Assembly: GCF_900660715.1 (NCBI RefSeq)
Contig: NZ_LR215047.1
Location: 434,001-498,000, forward strand
DNA from: Metamycoplasma arthritidis
Lineage (GTDB): Bacteria; Bacillota_I; Bacilli_A; Mycoplasmatales; Metamycoplasmataceae
Length of the DNA: 64,000 bases
Direction of reading: 5' to 3'
This document shows positions 12,088-22,496 of the stretch, piece after piece (position 1 is the first letter of the stretch; every line of letters starts with the position of its first letter). The notes below the pieces were generated by a model. The model was not told the origin of the DNA. It saw only the letters and a list, made by a program, of their open reading frames with translations, and ran no database searches. A program made the translations under genes and the position numbers.

Positions 12088-14171
12088 TATATAATTCCTC
12101 CTAAGGTAATTGCTAGTATTAAGGTAAAAATGGCAGTCATAATTGCACCCATTACCACTAATGCAATATTAATTTTTTTAGTTTTGTCTTTAGTTCGATC
12201 TTTAATCAACATAGTAGTGCCATAGATTAACATAATTAGACCTAAGGCGATGAAGATCGCTGCGCTAATTTTAATTAAAGTTTTTTGGTTTTGCGATTGT
12301 TCTTGCAATACTTTTGTTATTTCTTGATAGTTAGTTTGAAAAGTTTTTTTAGCAGTATCAGTACTTAATTCCGATTCTTTTTTATTTAAGGCCGCTAGAG
12401 ATAGTAGCAGTTTGTGAACTTTTTTTAGTTGTTGTACATACGTCTCGTATGAGCCATTAGCAGAGCCACTAAAGTTTTTTGATTGCACTACTAGTAGTTG
12501 AATTGAGCGTTCCAACTCACGCATACCTTTATCCAAAATAGAAACATCCATATTTTGTGCTTTAAAAGTTTCATTAAAAATCTTATTTATTGTCTTTTTA
12601 TTTTCGATTAGACTATTGCGAAGTTGACTATATACTTGTTCATAAGAAAATGCTAAGTGGCTTCAGAAATAAATATCATTAGTCTTAGTGCCCCGTAGTT
12701 CATTAAAATACTGTTCGGTGGTAGCTGAGGCGAATTTTTCTTGGTTTATCTTAGTATTTAGATCGTAGTTAATATAACTAGAGCGCATTGATCGATAGAT
12801 TGCTTTGTAATCTTTGTTACTATACAATGATATTGCTACAAAAACCATATCAAATAGTGCTTGTCGCAAGGTATTGCTAGTACCAATTAGTTTATAATCA
12901 AGATTTTTTTCAACGCCAAGTGCGGCATAAAACTTAATGATCTGTTTGTTAATAGCATCCACTGCTATCTCATCAAGCTGATTTTGTTGCAAGGTATAAT
13001 TATTGACCTCGTTTACTTCATATTGTCGAGTTTTTTCGGGGTTAACTAAGTCTTTAATTAAAACAGTATATTTTAATGTATTACCGTTTTGACTAACCGA
13101 AGTTACCGTATATGAAAAACGAATATTAATAGGGTTTTCAAAGAAAAAGTATTCATTAGAACGATTTGAAGTGTATCCACTAACAATTCGTGAAGGATTA
13201 GTCAAATATTTGGTTCGAATTCTCGGCACTAATGGGGCTACATTTTCAATGGATGGATCAAAGTCTTTGGGCTTATCTTCGGGAATAATTTCTGGTGGTT
13301 GCTCTGGTTTTGGGGGAGTTTTTGGAGTTTGTTCATTGTTTTTTTGATTATGCTCTAAATCATATTCAATTACACGAGTTGTCACACAGCTAGCAATATA
13401 TTCGCTTCAACTTTTAAAACCTTTAGGTAGATCAACATCAATAATACTATGAGTTTGATTGCCGACCTTAATTTCTTTGATGTTTAATTTGTTGCCTTTT
13501 TTAGCATTAGGAAGATCCTCTTTGTTAAGGGCGATACTTTCTCAAGCTTTAATTAATCCTTGCAAATAATCAGTAACAACTTTTTTATACTCTTCATAGG
13601 TAAGGACATTATCTTCATCTTTTTCTTTTACAAAACTTTTAGGGTCATTTCCAATAGCTTTTTTATAGTCACTTGGATCTTTTTCTCCCCAAATAACGCC
13701 GGCATATTCTTTTTTGTTGTAAGTCAACTTGCCATAAGTATATTTTTTGTTATCACTATATACCCTCGGAAAGTTCAAATGAAAATTATTAGCAAAAGGG
13801 TCAGCTAGAATTTTTGTGGAATTCTCAGTAAAATAAGATAAAACTTGTCGGTAGTAATAAGTAGCAATAAGCCTTTCTTCAAGTGGCGTTTTCTCATCGC
13901 TTTTTAGTTCTTCAATTAACTTATTTAAGCGCCCTTTTATTTCGTTAAGAAACGTTTTACCATGAATCTTTCATTCATCTTCAAAAAGTTTTTTGAAAGT
14001 GCCCCATTCAGGACTTAGACCTTTAGGCTTGGAATTTTCTGATTTAGGATCTTGCGTTTTAGGGTCGGTTGGCTTAGGATCATCTCGTAAGTTAGTTGTG
14101 GAAGAAATCGCTGATAGAGGAAGAAGTGAAACTAAGGGTAGTCCCAAAATAAGTAATTTAATTTTTTTCAT
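12087..14171 (-). CDS. F1-like ATPase-associated exported protein with two C-terminal TM segments (MSC_0620-like)
   Basis: 694 residues once UGA codons (for example at 13971, 13542 and 12663) are read as Trp; no true stop lies between 14171 and 12087. The start is set by AGAAGG five bases before ATG 14171; a GTG six bases upstream would lie inside the spacer. The N-terminus (KKIKLLILGLPLVSLLPLSA) is a signal or anchor segment without a lipobox Cys. Next come a Lys/Pro-rich linker (about residues 25-50) and a long hydrophilic, aromatic-containing domain. The C-terminus has two strong membrane helices, near IFIALGLIMLIYGTTMLI and ALVVMGAIMTAIFTLILA. The layout fits an extracytoplasmic component anchoring the F1-like head to the X0 membrane part. 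No catalytic motif is seen, and its exact role is unknown. Confidence 0.82.
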
Positions 14172-14619
14172 ATTCACCTTCTTTCACAAGACTATATTTG
14201 GCGATTAATTCTAAAAAGTATTTTTTCTTTTCTAGATCTCATTTATTAACAAGATCATCATAAGAAGTTCCTAACAACCCTAAAAGCTCAAGTTCAATAA
14301 TTTGTTTTTTGATTACTTTCAATTCGTTTTTCGTGGTAGTAGATAAATCTTTTTGTGCTATTCAAAAAACTAATGGCTCAGAGCTTTTAATTCTAAAGAT
14401 ATCCGCTGAGGCACTGAATGAAAAATTATTAAGTAGTAGGTATTTTTCATCTTTGTGGTTAAAAGTCAATTTAACTAAACCTTTTTCAAAACTACCAATG
14501 GAATTGGGGCTAATTTCGTATCAATCTTCAATAATTTCATTATAAAAACTAATTTGCACTTCGCGAAATGTTTTTGATTTTAAAGGATAGTCATAAATTA
14601 AAGTAAAATAGTTAGCCAC
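14158..14619 (-). CDS. F1-like ATPase epsilon-type subunit (MSC_0621-like)
   Basis: A 153-residue protein with three UGA codons. The start is a GTG at 14619, set by GGGAGG five bases upstream, inside the end of the gamma-like gene; the two genes overlap by 8 bases. The N-terminal half looks beta-rich (ANYFTLIYDYPLKSKTFREV onward) and the C-terminal half is helical and charged, as in F1 epsilon. Length and position between gamma-like and the 694-residue protein support the assignment, though sequence identity to standard epsilon is weak. The stop overlaps the start of the next gene by 14 bases. If correct, it forms the central stalk with the gamma-like subunit. Confidence 0.75.
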
Positions 14620-15520
14620 GGCTGCCTCCCATAATTTTGCGAGGTTTTGAAATTAACATAATCTCTTCAATTTCTCTTTCCCGACGAAGTTGCAAGTATT
14701 TGCGTTTTTTAGTTTTGATTTGCTCATCTAATTCATTTGCTAATTTATTTGCATGAACTAACTTGTTTTTTTCATTGAAGAAAGAGCTTTCGAACAATAA
14801 GGTTGCAATAACATTTTTTAAATAGTTAGAAATCTCGTTATTAACAAAACCTTCAATGTTTGGATAAATTTTGATATTCTTAGTCGCAAAAGAAAATTGG
14901 TATGCCAACGCTTCTTGAGTCGATTCTTCAAAATTGCTTAAGTTGTTTTCTTTAATCGGAAGAATTTGGATGCATTTGTCTTTGATTTTGGTTGAGTTTA
15001 AAACAAATTTCACAGCACCAATATTTTTATTAAGAAATTCGTATTTAATTAAATTACTAATTTCATATTTTAAAACATCAATGTTGGCGTTTTGCGAAAC
15101 TGAATAAATAACATTTAAATTGTTTTCCTTGCCAAATCGTTTAGCTTCTTCACCAATCAAAATGAAAATATCTTTACTAAAATCGGCAGTTTTGGCTAAG
15201 TAGTCTTTATATCTTTTAAATGAATCGGTTTCGTGTTTTTGCTCTTCTGTTATAAAAACATAAAGCGTTTTTTTACTATCAATACGATTAAGTTTTTCGA
15301 TGATTTTTCGCGGTTTGGAATCAATAAAAATATTACTTACGAAAAAATTGTCAATCACGTAGTTTAGCAGAGAAACATTATTTAGGGTGTTTTGGTAACT
15401 TTCGTTTAACTTGCGCGAAAGTTTTAGCATATTAACTAGCAAAATATTCTTATCACTTTCAACTTTTTCTTGAATGATTTGAAGATTCTCTAGTTTTTTC
15501 TTAGTTTTCTTTAAATCCAC
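14612..15520 (-). CDS. F1-like ATPase gamma-type subunit (MSC_0622-like)
   Basis: 302 residues from a GTG at 15520 preceded by AGAAGGG. Long helices lie at both ends: an N-terminal KKTKKKLENLQIIQEKV helix, and a C-terminal stretch of about 40 charged residues ending in RREREIEEIMLI. A mixed alpha/beta middle part separates them. This is the arrangement of F1 gamma, whose terminal helices form the rotating coiled coil inside the alpha/beta ring. It sits between a 171-residue protein and the epsilon-like gene and overlaps the latter by 8 bases. Assignment rests on architecture and operon order. Confidence 0.8.
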   Translation of the reverse strand: MDLKKTKKKLENLQIIQEKVESDKNILLVNMLKLSRKLNESYQNTLNNVSLLNYVIDNFFVSNIFIDSKPRKIIEKLNRIDSKKTLYVFITEEQKHETDSFKRYKDYLAKTADFSKDIFILIGEEAKRFGKENNLNVIYSVSQNANIDVLKYEISNLIKYEFLNKNIGAVKFVLNSTKIKDKCIQILPIKENNLSNFEESTQEALAYQFSFATKNIKIYPNIEGFVNNEISNYLKNVIATLLFESSFFNEKNKLVHANKLANELDEQIKTKKRKYLQLRREREIEEIMLISKPRKIMGGSRG

Positions 15521-15544
15521 AATACCCTTCTTTCTAACTTCTTT

Positions 15545-16060
15545 CTAAATAAGCTCTTTGCTAAAAGTGATTTTTAGTGATTTAGTTTCTTGCGAAATGA
15601 AAATAATCGTATTATTAACAATTTCTAGACATTTCTTTTGATTAAGTAAACTGTTTATTTTTTCGTTAAAAATATTTAAAAAGTTAGCAATCGCTTCATC
15701 ATCAGATTTACTTAGATTAACGGCTTCAACGTTTGATGATTCTTTTAGGCTAATAATTGGCACTAATTTAGTTAATGAATAGCGTAAATTTAAATTAAAA
15801 GTTATAACAAAAGAACGAAAGACAATATCTTGTTTTTTGAAAATTGCTTGTTCTAATTTGTTAACTAATTCGCTAGCAAATGCACCACGAATTTCTAGTT
15901 TGCTTTCAATTAATGAAGATGAAAGCAATTTTTCAAAACTAACAAAATTAGGGCCGGTTTTTAACTCCTCAAATAACTCGTAGTTTTGCTCTTCTAGTTT
16001 TTTTCTTTCAAGTGCTTCTTGCTCTTGAAGTTTACGGTCTTTTTTTGAGGCTTTAGGCAT
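15545..16060 (-). CDS. F1-like ATPase-associated 171-aa protein (MSC_0623-like)
   Basis: 171 residues. The N-terminal 30 residues are highly charged (KKDRKLQEQEALERKKLEEQ) and probably helical; the remainder is a compact mixed fold. No signal peptide, membrane segment or catalytic motif is seen, so it should be cytosolic. Its ATG overlaps the stop of the upstream polytopic membrane gene by 8 bases, and a 24-base gap separates it from the gamma-like gene. The place in the operon makes it a part of the F1-like ATPase, perhaps a stator or link between head and membrane part, but this is inference. Confidence 0.75.
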   Translation of the reverse strand: MPKASKKDRKLQEQEALERKKLEEQNYELFEELKTGPNFVSFEKLLSSSLIESKLEIRGAFASELVNKLEQAIFKKQDIVFRSFVITFNLNLRYSLTKLVPIISLKESSNVEAVNLSKSDDEAIANFLNIFNEKINSLLNQKKCLEIVNNTIIFISQETKSLKITFSKELI

Positions 16061-17534
16061 TAGCAGCTCCTTGTTTTTGGTTAATATGTTTTTTTAACTT
16101 TTGATTGATTTTGATGTATTGAACTACGCTATTTAATAAACTAATTAAACTAATAGCAACAATTAGAATAGTAAAGATATTTTTAATATTGAAGTTCGAT
16201 GTTACAACCCATAGTTTGTAATTAGCATTAGCTTCAAGATATTTATTTAGCATATTCATTAATAAAACCGCAATTAATAGCAACCCTAGGATAGTGATAA
16301 ATAAAGTTTTTCATCAATTGATTTGGCTGCGGATAGCTATTTTAGTAATAGAAATTACTAAAATAGCAAGACTAGCTACTAAAAGATTAACTAAACTAAC
16401 AGTAGCATTAGTGTTTAGAAGATCGAAAAGTAGTAAAGTTGAAGAAATTAAAAGTAAACTCGAGTAAAAAATAACATCATTAACTAATACATTGTCTTTT
16501 CTAATCTTTTGAAATCTTAGTAATAGTGGATAAGTAATAGCTACTAATGAAGGAACTAAAGCATAAAGTGTAAAGACTCAGTCTAGAGGGTTTTTAGTGC
16601 CAAAAATGTTAGCGCTTTGATATCTAAAGATAAAACTAAAAGCTACAACTAGAACTGGAAATAGAATAACTAACATAAATTCAGCAATAGCCATAAAGTA
16701 ACCACTAAAGATTTTGAAATTAATTACTTTGATAATGAAGGTTAGATTAGCAAAAGCAATTAAAGTAATTGAAACTACTACAACTAAAAAGGTAATTAGA
16801 ATGTTAAGAACGGTTCTTGAACCTAAGTAGTTGTTAACAAAATCGTAGAATTTATTATTAACGAAGATATATGTTTTATCTGGTGCAAACACATAAATAA
16901 GGGTTAAAAATAAGGTTATTAGTAGATAAGAAATAGCTTTGATTATAAGCGAAATAGCAATAATCTTTTTACTTCGGTAAGTAAGAATTGGGTTAGTTTT
17001 CTTTAAATAATTAAATTGCAACACTTCATAAACAGCATTAATAAGATAAAGTGGAATAAATAGCAGCGAAATTCAAATTAGCGAAGTAAAAGCCGCTGCA
17101 TATTGATCTTTTTTTATCAAAGTAGTGCCATTGTAAAAATACATAATCAAAAAAATGGCAATAGCGTACAAAATATAAAGCGTAAAGAATGGCCAATATT
17201 TATTAATACGTTCTTTAACACTAAATAAATTAATGTAATTTTTAATTAACGCTCCGACTAAAAAAGAACTTAGTAATAGCATTCTTACAATAATCATGAA
17301 ATTACGTTCTTTTAACGGTGGCGAAGTAAAATTAAATAACAATCTTGCATCGTTATTTACTAATGAAAATCCTAATAAGGTCCGTTCAAAAAAAATCAAA
17401 ACTAATAATATCAATAAGGAACTTATTGATATTAAAGTCCATTTATAAATTTTGATTTTTTCAACTTGTTTTTTATATATTTTTTGCTCTTCAAAATTTT
17501 GCAAAGAAAGTTCTTGTATTGTTTTATTTTCCAT
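16053..17534 (-). CDS. Polytopic membrane component of the F1-like X0 ATPase (MSC_0624-like)
   Basis: 493 residues after joining across UGA codons (17073, 16578 and others); the frame is open from 17534 to the TAA at 16053-16055. A short charged N-terminus is followed by about ten to twelve hydrophobic helices, for example LISISSLLILLVLIF and LNILITFLVVVVSITLI. No carboxylate-bearing c-ring-like hairpin was recognised, in line with this ATPase having an X0 part unlike classic F0. It starts 11 bases before the end of the MIP gene, so the protease and the membrane part are translationally coupled. Ion translocation is not demonstrated by sequence. Confidence 0.82.
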
Positions 17535-19740
17535 TGTTGCTAAATTCGAATCCTTCGGCTATCTTGTCAAAACCTTCCGGGAACAGTGCACTTTTTTCAT
17601 TAGCGTATAATTTTTTCATGGCTTCACGATATGAAACGCCTACATTTTGATCCATGCCACCACCATAAATTAAGTCATATTGTGGCAATTTATATTCATT
17701 TCCAAAGGCGCCTTTGTAATCGAAGCCCTCTGAACGAAATGCGGCTGCAAGTCCAGTTGAAGCACTTTGAATTCCGGTGTGGAATATTGCCACTAGTTCG
17801 TTAGCTTGAGTTCTAATCGATGAACCAGATGAACCACCGCCAGGCGAGTAGTGTTTAGGCATATAATTTAGACCCATTGCGATTCATTCTTTTCCATCAT
17901 GAGTTTTAAATAAACTATCACCATTATGATAACTAGAAATAAATGCATCAACTACTCCTGGTTTGTCAGTGAAGGTACGGGCGCCAATTGCATATGACAA
18001 GTAATTACCAGAATTAAGTTTTTTTTCTAAGTTAGAATCAATACGACCAGATTTAATTGCTTCATAAAATACAGATTCAGAATTAACTCAAAAACTGCTT
18101 GAATAATTTCTAAGTTTTATTTGATCATCGTCTTCATATTGTTTCAAGAAATGATCACTTCTTGAATTTGGTCAACCAGCAGCATATAGGCTATCTCCTG
18201 TATAAGTATCTGCTTGGCCTTGTTTAATACCTAACTGTCTATCGATTTTGCTATAGTCTTTTAAATACGAGACTTTTTTAAATTTGATTTTGTCGGTGTT
18301 GCTATCATCAGCATAATTATTAGTTAATTCTCTTGCGAAATCTTCTGCGCTATCAAAGCCAGTGCCAGTTTTCCCGCCTGCACGGGCATATAATTTTTCA
18401 AAATCAAGCTCTAGTACTGAAAAATCAACAAATTCTTTAGCATCCTTGTATTTAGTTTTTTGTGATTCAATTAAATAATCTGCTGGATCTTTTTTTAGAA
18501 AATCTTTAGCCTCATAAACAGTTTTAACACCTTTGTCTTCGTTTTTATCATTTTCATTTTCTCTTAAATTAAAGTTATATTGTTTGTAAAAACTATTAGT
18601 TTCTGCTAGGGTCGTTTTGAAAATTGTTTTTGTTCCTAAATTTCTATCTAGTTTTCCTAAAGAAAAACGTAATGTATCTTTTCTAAAAGTATCCGAAACA
18701 TGAATATTGGTTCCGAAATATCACTTAGTAGGATATTTACCATCATTTTTTTTGATATAGTCCATTATTCACATCGTGCCTTGTTCGGCAATAGTTTTTT
18801 TTCAATCGGTGAGATTTTTAGGACTAGGATTATTTGTTGATACTAAATAAGTTTGATGAGCAATTTTGCGATACATTTCATTTGGTAGTAATCTAGCTAA
18901 GCCATTTATGGCAAATGGATTACGGTTTATAGCATCAACTCATGACAATGTTTTAGGAGTTTCGCTGCCTTCTTGAAGCGCCAAACCCTTGAAGTTGCCT
19001 TGCTCATCATAATTTGGAAGCGTAAAACCTTTTTTAAGGGAATTGTCGTAGGTATCAATTCCGATTTCTTTAGCGATTTTGTCAAAAGCTTCTTTTTTAG
19101 ATTTAGTAGTTGTTATTTCTTTACGAAGTTTCGCAACATCTACGCCTTTACTTTTTAAATATCCCTCTAAAGAGGCTATGTATTTTTCATTGTCTATATT
19201 GAAACGTTCGCTTTGTGTCATTTCAATATATTTGGCAAGATCACTTTTTAATCTTTCGGTGGGATCATGATCAATTTTGCCATTTTCATCTGCTCCATAG
19301 GGATTATTTGAAAATCCACTCATCGGAATATCAATTTCTTCAAAATTAGTTGAATCATTTTTATCAGTAATTTTTACTCTAATAGTAAACTTGCCGGTTT
19401 TATTCGAACTTTGTTTTCCAGTCGCAGGGTCGTCTTGATCCTTAATTACCGCATAAACTTTCGCATCAACCTTAGAAGCATCTTTGCCATTAACTTTTAG
19501 CTCAACGTCATCAGTACTTACACTTGATGGAAGAATTCTATTTCACCCTTCTTTTGTTTTACCTTTTATTTTGTCAACTTCAACACTAACATCAAATTTA
19601 CTTGATTTTTTGGCTTCGGGAGATGGATTTACTTGATCTTTCGGACTACCACAAGCACTTGAGACAAGACTAAGAAAAATTGGCGAAGCCACTAGAAGCG
19701 AAGATAAAAATATTTTTTTAACTTTTTTTGTATCTTTCAT
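17524..19740 (-). CDS. mip: Mycoplasma immunoglobulin protease (MIP), lipoprotein serine endopeptidase
   Basis: 738 residues. The signal peptide ends in a lipobox (FLSLVSSAC, Cys30), so the enzyme should be anchored outside the membrane. A trypsin-like triad of the DUF31/mycoplasma peptidase type can be read in order: His347 in FGTNIHVSD, Asp446 in SVLELDF and Ser638 in PGGGSSGSSI. MIP enzymes cleave the heavy chain of IgG held by MIB. The gene lies 20 bases after mib with an AAGGAG ribosome site, and its end overlaps the next gene, the membrane part of the F1-like ATPase. The pairing with MIB and the linked ATPase make the call strong. The specific residue numbers are my reading and should be checked by alignment. 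Confidence 0.9.
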
Positions 19741-19760
19741 AAGTTTATTTCTCCTTTTGA

Positions 19761-21971
19761 TTAAAGAATTTCATATCCTGAGTTAGTTGAAGTTTTGTAA
19801 CCAAGGCTATTAAGTTTAGAAGCTAGAGCACTGTCAGAAGAATTGACTTCAATTTCTTTTGAAAGGTTTTCAGCACATTTTAAAAGAATTTGTAAGTTTC
19901 TTACACCGCTATCATTTAGTTGGTGACCCTTTGCAACAATTCTTAGTTTTTTTGTAATATTGCCATTACTAAATAGAATTCTTGTTTTTGGTGGTCCCAT
20001 CTCATTGTGAGCTAAAACATCAAAGTTTGCATTGTTTAACTCATCGGCATCAATTTCTCAAATATCACTATCATTGCTTAAAACTAATCTTTTTAATCTT
20101 CTTGAACCATTGACTCTTTTATTAATATCGCCAAATTCTAAACCACGTAAACTCTTTAACTCTGGCACTCTACTTAAGTCAAGACCTGTTGGGTAACTAT
20201 TACCCTTTTCATCGTGATCAGGGTCAAGACCTGGCCCAAAACCGCCTTGGAAAATAGGTTCGTTATTTCTAACATAGTAAGCCATTCTTAAACCTTCGTT
20301 GATTCTTTCTATTTTTTCTTTCAAAGTGGATCCAGATTTATTGTAATCATCAGGATCAAACGACAATGAGTTAAAGGTTATTCTTGTGGCAATTTTTGAA
20401 CCATAACGATAGCCGGAACTAACATTATAGTCAACTGTATTAATTCACTTAACTTTACGAAAAGCATTTGGATTAAATGATCATTCGTCTTTTAAGGAAT
20501 TTCCGGTAGTGTACATTGAAAGTTCATCAATTTCTTTATTTTTAAGTTTAATCAATGCACTAGTATTAGTTGTTTCAAAAAATAGTTCTAACTGTTTGAT
20601 TTTGTCAGGAAGTGCTGAGAGAATTTCTTCGAAATTTTGTTGGTTATTATTTAAGCCCATATTAATGATCCTATAACCAGTAATTTCAACCTTATTAGTT
20701 TTTAGTTTTTCAATCACTTCTTTAGCTTTTTGATAAGCCTTAGGATTTGAAGCGTCAATTGTTAGAACAATGCCTTCATTTAATTTTCCTTCGATTTTTT
20801 CTTTTCTTGTTAATTTTGAAAAGTTGATGCCGTCGCCATCTTCAAGGCCATAACCAGATTTGTAATCATTAGTAACGTCTTTTTTATCTCACCCTGGATA
20901 GCTGCCCTCAAGAATAGACCCTGAATACCTATGTTCAGAGGAGTTGTAACCAAACACTCTTTTTTGATTATTGTCTCTCGTAATACGCGCAACAGTGCCA
21001 TTAAAACTTGGATGCGGTGAGTATGAGTGTGATTCGAGTTCACCATTTTCATTAATGTACATATTATCAGCACTTGGAGTAAGACCTTCTTTTAGGTATT
21101 TTTCGGTTTGTGAAGAAAGCTTTGTAAATTTGTTAGGGTCTAGATTTTTAACAATTCAAAGTTTTCTTCTTTGCTCGCCATATTCACCGTTTCATTCTCC
21201 TTTAGCCAAAAGTTCCTCGTACTCTTTTTCTTTTCCTTCTTTAAGAAATTTTTTAAAATTTCCTGAATTTATTAATCTTTCGTAACGATAAATTATTTTT
21301 TCAAGCAGGTTTTTTAGCGGGGGCTGGTTATTGTAATACTTAAATGCATCTTTAGAATCATCTTGAAAGCCATGTTCCAAAAACGCATTGTCTACCTTAT
21401 TAGCGCCTTCTAGTGCATTTTTAAGAGCATTTTTGCGAAGTTCTTCAGTGACTTCAACCTCTAGAATTTTGTCAACCGGTTGATTTATATATTTGGATAA
21501 ATTAGTTAAACCTTTTCGTTTATCTTCTTCTCATTCTTCACGAGGTTTACGCTTTTTAACCTTTACTCTAACATTGGCTCCGCCAATGGTAAAATTCTGT
21601 CACTCAACATCGCTTGATTCAGGATCTGAGTTAATAGGCGGATTTTTAGGCTTAGGCACAGGTGAAGTCTCTGGCTTGGGTTCAGGCTTTGATTCAGTAT
21701 GAAGTTCATCTTTTTTTGGAATGATTTCTTCTTTTTTTTCTTCAAGTTTTTTCTTGGGAAGATTTAAATCACGATTTGAATTAAATTCATCCCCTTGAGG
21801 AATGCCATCTTCAATTTTGCTGTCAATTCCACGACCATTAATGTTTAGGTTCATATCAGTATTACTTGGTCTTTGGACCGTAAATAGTCCAAACGATACA
21901 AAAGCTGATGCAGATAGAATGGCTCCACCGATTCCTAAAGCAATTTTTGTTTTTTTCTTCAACTCACGCAT
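19761..21971 (-). CDS. mib: Mycoplasma immunoglobulin-binding protein (MIB), Ig-blocking virulence protein
   Basis: 736 residues from an ATG at 21971 preceded by AAAGGAG. The start at 22022 is rejected because it lacks a ribosome site. One N-terminal membrane segment (IALGIGGAILSASAFVSFGL) is followed by a hydrophilic stretch and a Pro/Lys/Glu-rich spacer (about residues 85-125), then a large ectodomain. The ectodomain contains the segment YPTGLDLSRVPELKSLRGLE, which I recognise from the putative immunoglobulin-blocking family that also includes Protein M. No cysteine lipobox is present, so it is a type II-like membrane anchor. MIB captures IgG at the antigen-binding region and presents it to MIP, encoded 20 bases downstream. 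It is the first gene of the nine-gene operon. Confidence 0.87.
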
Positions 21972-22036
21972 GTTTCTAGCTCCTTTAACTTTTAGTAAAA
22001 AAATTAGAAATAAATTTAACACAAAAATAACAAAAG

Positions 22037-22051
22037 TTTTTTTTTTTTTTT
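22037..22051 (-). promoter_or_regulatory. 15-base homopolymer upstream of mib, possible phase-variation tract
   Basis: The minus strand carries 15 consecutive A residues beginning 66 bases upstream of the mib ATG, within the presumed promoter region. AT-rich sequence follows (for example TTAAATTTATTTC), but the -10 box is not certain. Poly-A tracts that change promoter spacing or activity control surface lipoproteins in several mycoplasmas. The regulatory role here is inference. Confidence 0.5.
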
Positions 22052-22199
22052 GTAATTTGTAGATTTGTTACATATTTAAATGCGTTTAGTCATACAAAAA
22101 GATGCCAAAAGGCTAATTTACTGAGCTTGCTGCGATTTATTGTATTAGGTAAATCTAATATAGATTTACTTTGTGAAAAAAATTAAATATTGAGCGGCA
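22052..22199. other. Spacer between mib and the tRNA pair
   Basis: AT-rich, no open gene. It probably contains the promoter of the mib operon, but no clear -10/-35 pair can be fixed by eye. Confidence 0.4.
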
Positions 22200-22232
22200 A
22201 TAAAAAACACTAGACAATGCAATTCTAGTGTT
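22200..22232 (-). terminator. Terminator of the tRNA-Tyr/tRNA-Gln operon
   Basis: Inverted repeat AACACTAGA (22206-22214) with TCTAGTGTT (22224-22232); on the minus strand it runs into TTTTATT. It lies about 34 bases downstream of tRNA-Gln. Confidence 0.85.
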
Positions 22233-22265
22233 CATTAAAAATTTGCGTTGTACAAATAAATGATA

Positions 22266-22340
22266 TGGCTGCCCTTGTTAGATTCGAACTAACGAATGAC
22301 GGTACCAAAAACCGCTGCCTTTCCACTTGGCTAAAGGGCA
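22266..22340 (-). tRNA. tRNA-Gln (anticodon UUG)
   Basis: 75 nt with encoded CCA. Acceptor TGCCCTT pairs with AAGGGCA, the D stem is GCC/GGC, the anticodon stem GCGGT/ACCGT encloses loop TTTTGGT (anticodon TTG), and the T arm is GTTAG-TTCGAAT-CTAAC. All arms pair well. Confidence 0.95.
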
Positions 22341-22343
22341 AAA

Positions 22344-22427
22344 TGGTGGAGGGGGAGGGATTCGAACCCCCGAACCGTTAGGAAGTGGGTTACAGCCACC
22401 CGCGTTTGGCCGCTTCGCTACCCCTCC
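22344..22427 (-). tRNA. tRNA-Tyr (anticodon GUA)
   Basis: 84 nt with encoded CCA and a long variable arm, as expected for bacterial tRNA-Tyr. Acceptor GGAGGGG pairs with CCCCTCC; the anticodon loop CTGTAAC gives GTA; the T loop is TTCGAAT. It lies three bases upstream of tRNA-Gln in the same transcript. Confidence 0.95.
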
Positions 22428-22445
22428 GTGCAATTTGCAAATAAC

Positions 22446-22451
22446 ATTATA
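22446..22451 (-). promoter_or_regulatory. -10 box of the tRNA operon
   Basis: TATAAT on the minus strand, 18 bases before the first base of tRNA-Tyr, within an AT-rich stretch after trxB. No clear -35 element is seen, which is usual in mycoplasmas. Confidence 0.65.
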
Positions 22452-22496
22452 TATTATTTTTGCAAAATTGCTTTTAATTATTTATAACAATTTTTA

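Noticed and set aside
12087-14177. Four separate short genes in the 12.1-14.2 kb stretch
   Set aside because: All lie in one frame and are separated only by UGA codons, so they are one 694-residue protein.
22037-22051. The T15 run as a terminator on the plus strand
   Set aside because: There is no stem before it and no plus-strand gene upstream.
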